Below are positions 31,370-32,581 of a stretch of DNA of 32,581 nucleotides, one piece after another; the stretch's first letter is position 1, and each line of letters begins with the position of its first letter. Made by a program: the position numbers and the translations under genes. Source of the DNA: CAZLWA01 sp964563165. Its GTDB lineage: Bacteria; CLD3; SB21. The DNA is taken from positions 1 through 32,581 of the forward strand of contig CAZLWA010000022.1 in NCBI GenBank assembly GCA_964563165.1, written 5' to 3'. The notes beneath the pieces were generated by a model. That model did no database searches, was not told where the DNA came from, and was given only the letters and a program-made list of their open reading frames with translations.

Positions 31370-31957
31370 TTATGCGTTCAGTATCTGCCTTATCCTATTT
31401 TTCAATTCCGGAATATTTTTTTTCTCGAACCAGGGATTTTTTTTGAGCCATATCTGATTCCGTGGAGACGGATGAACCAGCGGAAAATATTTCGGCATGT
31501 AATCCTTAAATGCTTTGACCGTATCCGTCAAAGATGCTTTTCGCCGGTTTTTCAGATAATAAGCCTGGGAATATTGGCCGATCAAAAGAGTCAGCCGAAT
31601 ATCGGCACAATATTCCAAAAGTATATCGTGCCACAGAGGCGCGCATTCGGGCCTTGGCGGCATATCTCCGCCGGCTGCTTTGCCCGGATAACAAAATCCC
31701 ATGGGCATGATGGCTATCCGTTTATTATCGTAAAATACTTCGCGATCGATTCCCATCCACATTCTTAAACGGTCTCCGCTCGCATCGTCCCAGGGGATCC
31801 CTGATTCATGGACTTTGGTTCCCGGCGCCTGGCCGATGATCATGATCCTGGACGACGGCGAGAGGCTTACAATAGGCCGCGGCCCGAGCGGAAGATGTTT
31901 CTTGCAAACGGAACATGACCGGACTTCCTTCAGCAGTTTTTCTAAACCTGACTTCAT
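31370..31957 (-). CDS. Uracil-DNA glycosylase superfamily protein
   Basis: This 195-aa protein of the UDG fold has IIGQAPGTKVHESG (motif 1, water-activating region), SGDRLRMWMG, GFCYPGKAAGGDMPPRPEC and the DNA-binding HPSPRN near 164. Four cysteines, two in an early CSVCKKH and two later, might hold an iron-sulfur cluster as in family 4, but the spacing is not clearly canonical. It removes uracil or a damaged base from DNA. AAGGAG precedes the ATG, which overlaps the stop of the frameshifted membrane gene upstream. Confidence 0.83.
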   Translation of the reverse strand: MKSGLEKLLKEVRSCSVCKKHLPLGPRPIVSLSPSSRIMIIGQAPGTKVHESGIPWDDASGDRLRMWMGIDREVFYDNKRIAIMPMGFCYPGKAAGGDMPPRPECAPLWHDILLEYCADIRLTLLIGQYSQAYYLKNRRKASLTDTVKAFKDYMPKYFPLVHPSPRNQIWLKKNPWFEKKNIPELKNRIRQILNA

Positions 31958-32189
31958 TTATCTCCTTGAATCTGTTTATTCTGTTTGATCATCCAATGCA
32001 GCGCAATGCAGGGAACGAGAACAAGGAACACGAACACAAACCGAACGGCGCCGAAGAAATGCAAAGTAAGCCGGCCTAAGTCATGTTTGTCAACTTTGAA
32101 CAGCTTGCTCCCCACGGCATCATCGCAGAATTTGAAAATATCACGTAAACGACCACTGTGATAGCGAGAAAAACTATTCCGACCGACAC
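31954..32189 (-). pseudogene. Small two-helix membrane protein gene with a frameshift
   Basis: From GTG at 32189 the frame gives VGIVFLAITVVVYVIF, a membrane helix. The other frame then gives KFCDDAVGSKLFKVDK followed by GAVRFVFVFLVLVPCIALHW, a second helix, and a stop at 31956-31954. The two parts join if the T-run (T4 on the minus strand, 32135-32138) had one more base. The intact product would be about 78 aa. The stop overlaps the UDG start by ATGA. The loss could be a real mutation or a base-call error. The start codon lacks a clear ribosome site. Confidence 0.55.
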
Positions 32190-32216
32190 TTGTGGGTGAT
32201 GTGTGTGACGGGTCCG

Positions 32217-32581
32217 CTATTTCTGCTCGCAGGCCTGTTTTAATTTCTTGATGTCCATTTTATCCATTTTAAGCATCGCATTCAGGACATTTTTCGATTT
32301 TACAGGATCCGGATCACCGAGCAGTTCTCCTAAAGCCGAAGGAATAATTTGCCATGACACACCGTATTTATCTTTAAGCCAGCCGCATCTTTGTTTTTCT
32401 CCGCCGGCGGAGAGCTTCTCCCAATAATTATCAACTTCAGCCTGCGTTTTGCAGTTGACAAAAAATGAAATGGCCGGCGAAAAAGTGAATTGCGGGCCGC
32501 CGTCCAACGCCATGAATTTCTGGCCTTCGAGCTGGAATGTGGCCGTAAATACTCTCCCCTTCGCTCCGGGCGCTTCGGCCC
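32217..32581 (-). CDS. PhnB-like VOC family protein, 5'-truncated by window edge
   Basis: The frame is open from the window end (last full codon 32577-32579) to TAG at 32219-32217. The visible 120 residues contain FQLEGQKFMALDGGP, ISFFVNCKTQAEVDNYWEKL and CGWLKDKYGVSWQIIPSALG, which mark the PhnB/3-demethylubiquinone-methyltransferase-like branch of the vicinal oxygen chelate fold. The Met at 32513 is internal, because the strand before it is conserved. The substrate is unknown. The N-terminal half is outside the window. Confidence 0.88.
   Translation of the reverse strand, partial: AEAPGAKGRVFTATFQLEGQKFMALDGGPQFTFSPAISFFVNCKTQAEVDNYWEKLSAGGEKQRCGWLKDKYGVSWQIIPSALGELLGDPDPVKSKNVLNAMLKMDKMDIKKLKQACEQK

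Overview
This is a 32.6 kb chromosomal window of mainly housekeeping character, at roughly 48-50% GC by eye. One exported phosphoesterase ends in a type IX secretion (Por) sorting domain. Together with tandem signal peptidases I, a PDZ/GAF/SpoIIE phosphatase and a GIN-domain protein, this points to the Fibrobacteres-Chlorobi-Bacteroidetes superphylum in the broad sense (Ignavibacteriota, Calditrichota, KSB1-like lineages). That assignment is an inference from gene content. I see no rRNA, tRNA, CRISPR array or phage genes.

Region 1 (1-2953, mostly +): the 3' part of an M24 Xaa-Pro peptidase, an unrecognised 137-aa protein, then a close-packed trio. The trio is a PdxJ-like barrel without the expected catalytic residues, a ClpP-like protease with an intact triad and a Glu/Asp-rich head, and a [2Fe-2S] thioredoxin-like ferredoxin. 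Region 2 (2962-9216, -): folC, an orphan nuoB, a Mn-type sodA, yjbQ, two tandem signal peptidases I, coaD and rsmD. Region 3 (9277-13581, -): a compact ComEA / pilin-like / PilM-like / PilN-PilO-like cluster that looks like a DNA-uptake or pilus alignment module, with dnaJ upstream. Region 4 (13804-23950): an HD hydrolase, a DUF2784 protein, Sua5, the PDZ-TM-GAF-SpoIIE phosphatase, an aldo/keto reductase with a large insertion, a GIN-domain (DUF2807) protein, a small helical protein, a TlpA-like redoxin, a class I/II aminotransferase and a Met/Asp-rich Spy/CpxP-like protein.

Region 5 (24032-29509, +): a secreted protein of unknown function, a Tat-exported glycosylasparaginase, the T9SS-sorted phosphoesterase set between two copies of a twin-hairpin repeat, and a redox operon. 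The operon encodes a Tat/lipoprotein sulfite-oxidase-fold molybdoenzyme, a 73-aa Cys-rich lipoprotein and a membrane cytochrome b. Region 6 (29510-32581, -): a 5'-truncated REP-associated tyrosine transposase, a four-helix membrane protein, a chlorite-dismutase-family heme protein, a uracil-DNA glycosylase, a frameshifted small membrane-protein gene and the 3' part of a PhnB-like VOC gene.

Several intergenic gaps carry imperfect inverted repeats of two families (CCACGAAGGCACTAAG-like and CCACAGAGGCACAGAG-like), nested in one place. The best candidates for something undescribed are the ComEA/PilM/PilNO module, the catalytically stripped PdxJ homologue beside the acidic ClpP, the molybdoenzyme/Cys-lipoprotein/cytochrome b operon, and the REP-like doublets near the RAYT remnant.
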